In this document: positions 63,948 to 64,000 of the stretch, piece after piece
How the letters are laid out: each line of letters starts with the position of its first letter
Numbering within the stretch: position 1 is the first letter of the stretch
From: Liolophura sinensis
Taxonomy: Eukaryota; Mollusca; Polyplacophora; Chitonida; Chitonidae
NCBI RefSeq assembly: GCF_032854445.1
Contig: NC_088295.1
Span: forward strand, 95,537,805-95,601,804
Length of the DNA: 64,000 nt
Direction of reading: 5' to 3'
Made by a program: the position numbers and the translations under genes
The notes under the pieces: generated by a model
Databases searched by the model: none
What the model saw: only the letters and a program-made list of their open reading frames with translations
Told to the model about the DNA's origin: nothing

Positions 63948-64000
63948 GTAAGCTCCACGTCTTATTTTTTGCTTTACTGCCGCTGTATGTGAATGAGGGG

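Noticed and set aside
61438-62385. Cys/Trp-rich repeat frames (GGMCTCMLGG and RWYVYMYVRW)
   Set aside because: Different frames of the GTATGTTAGGTGGTACATGT minisatellite.

Overview
The window is animal genomic DNA, read here as the middle of one very large gene on the + strand. Thirty-four short exons (plus one duplicated exon) have consensus GT/AG boundaries and compatible codon phases. Joined, they give about 5,733 nt, or 1,911 codons, of one uninterrupted protein: a dynein heavy chain. The window opens inside the N-terminal tail and runs through the linker (DHC_N2) and the first AAA module. It ends just before the expected AAA2 P-loop; the start codon and the C-terminal motor lie outside.

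The AAA1 nucleotide site is degenerate. The Walker A position reads GPVESGRF where motile dyneins have GPAGTGKT, and Walker B reads CFSN instead of CFDE. Ser/Gln/Arg-rich inserts interrupt the linker. These traits fit the divergent family DNHD1 (dynein heavy chain domain-containing protein 1) better than an ordinary axonemal or cytoplasmic dynein, but the assignment is an inference from recalled family features.

About 9% of the window is coding. By my hand estimate a little over half is tandem repeat inside introns, in more than twenty arrays with periods from about 16 to 120 bp. The largest is a 56-bp array of about 8.5 kb (23,575-32,060), a 62-bp array of about 6 kb (10,000-16,025), and a 16/22-bp array of 3.1 kb (3,110-6,235). 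The most striking pattern is that many arrays are built from the splice junctions of the host gene. The repeated unit contains the last codons of the upstream exon plus the 5' splice site, or the 3' splice site plus the first codons of the downstream exon. I see this clearly at exons 6, 9, 15, 19, 23, 31, 32 and 33, and less clearly at exon 9 (donor side), exon 11 and exon 20. Exon 6 also lies in a near-identical tandem duplication of about 1.15 kb.

Interspersed elements include several copies of a tRNA-derived SINE with A/B-box-like heads and an (AAAT)n tail, two with clear target-site duplications. There is a second tRNA-derived SINE family, an internally deleted Tc1/mariner element with terminal inverted repeats, and two short hairpins. 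The SINE families with TTTTACGCC- and GACGTTAAACCC-type tails suggest a lophotrochozoan, probably a mollusc or brachiopod; the species cannot be told from this sequence.

Layout: 1-1.4 kb 32-bp array; 1.5-9.1 kb exons 1-5 (tail) with the 16/22-bp arrays; 9.8-16.0 kb exon 6, its duplicate and the 62-bp array; 16.2-22.5 kb exons 7-11 (tail to linker); 22.5-35.4 kb one 12.9-kb intron dominated by the 56-bp array; 35.4-50.9 kb exons 12-26 (linker with inserts); 50.9-55.0 kb a 4.1-kb intron mostly without arrays; 55.0-63.9 kb exons 27-34 (AAA1 to the edge of AAA2).
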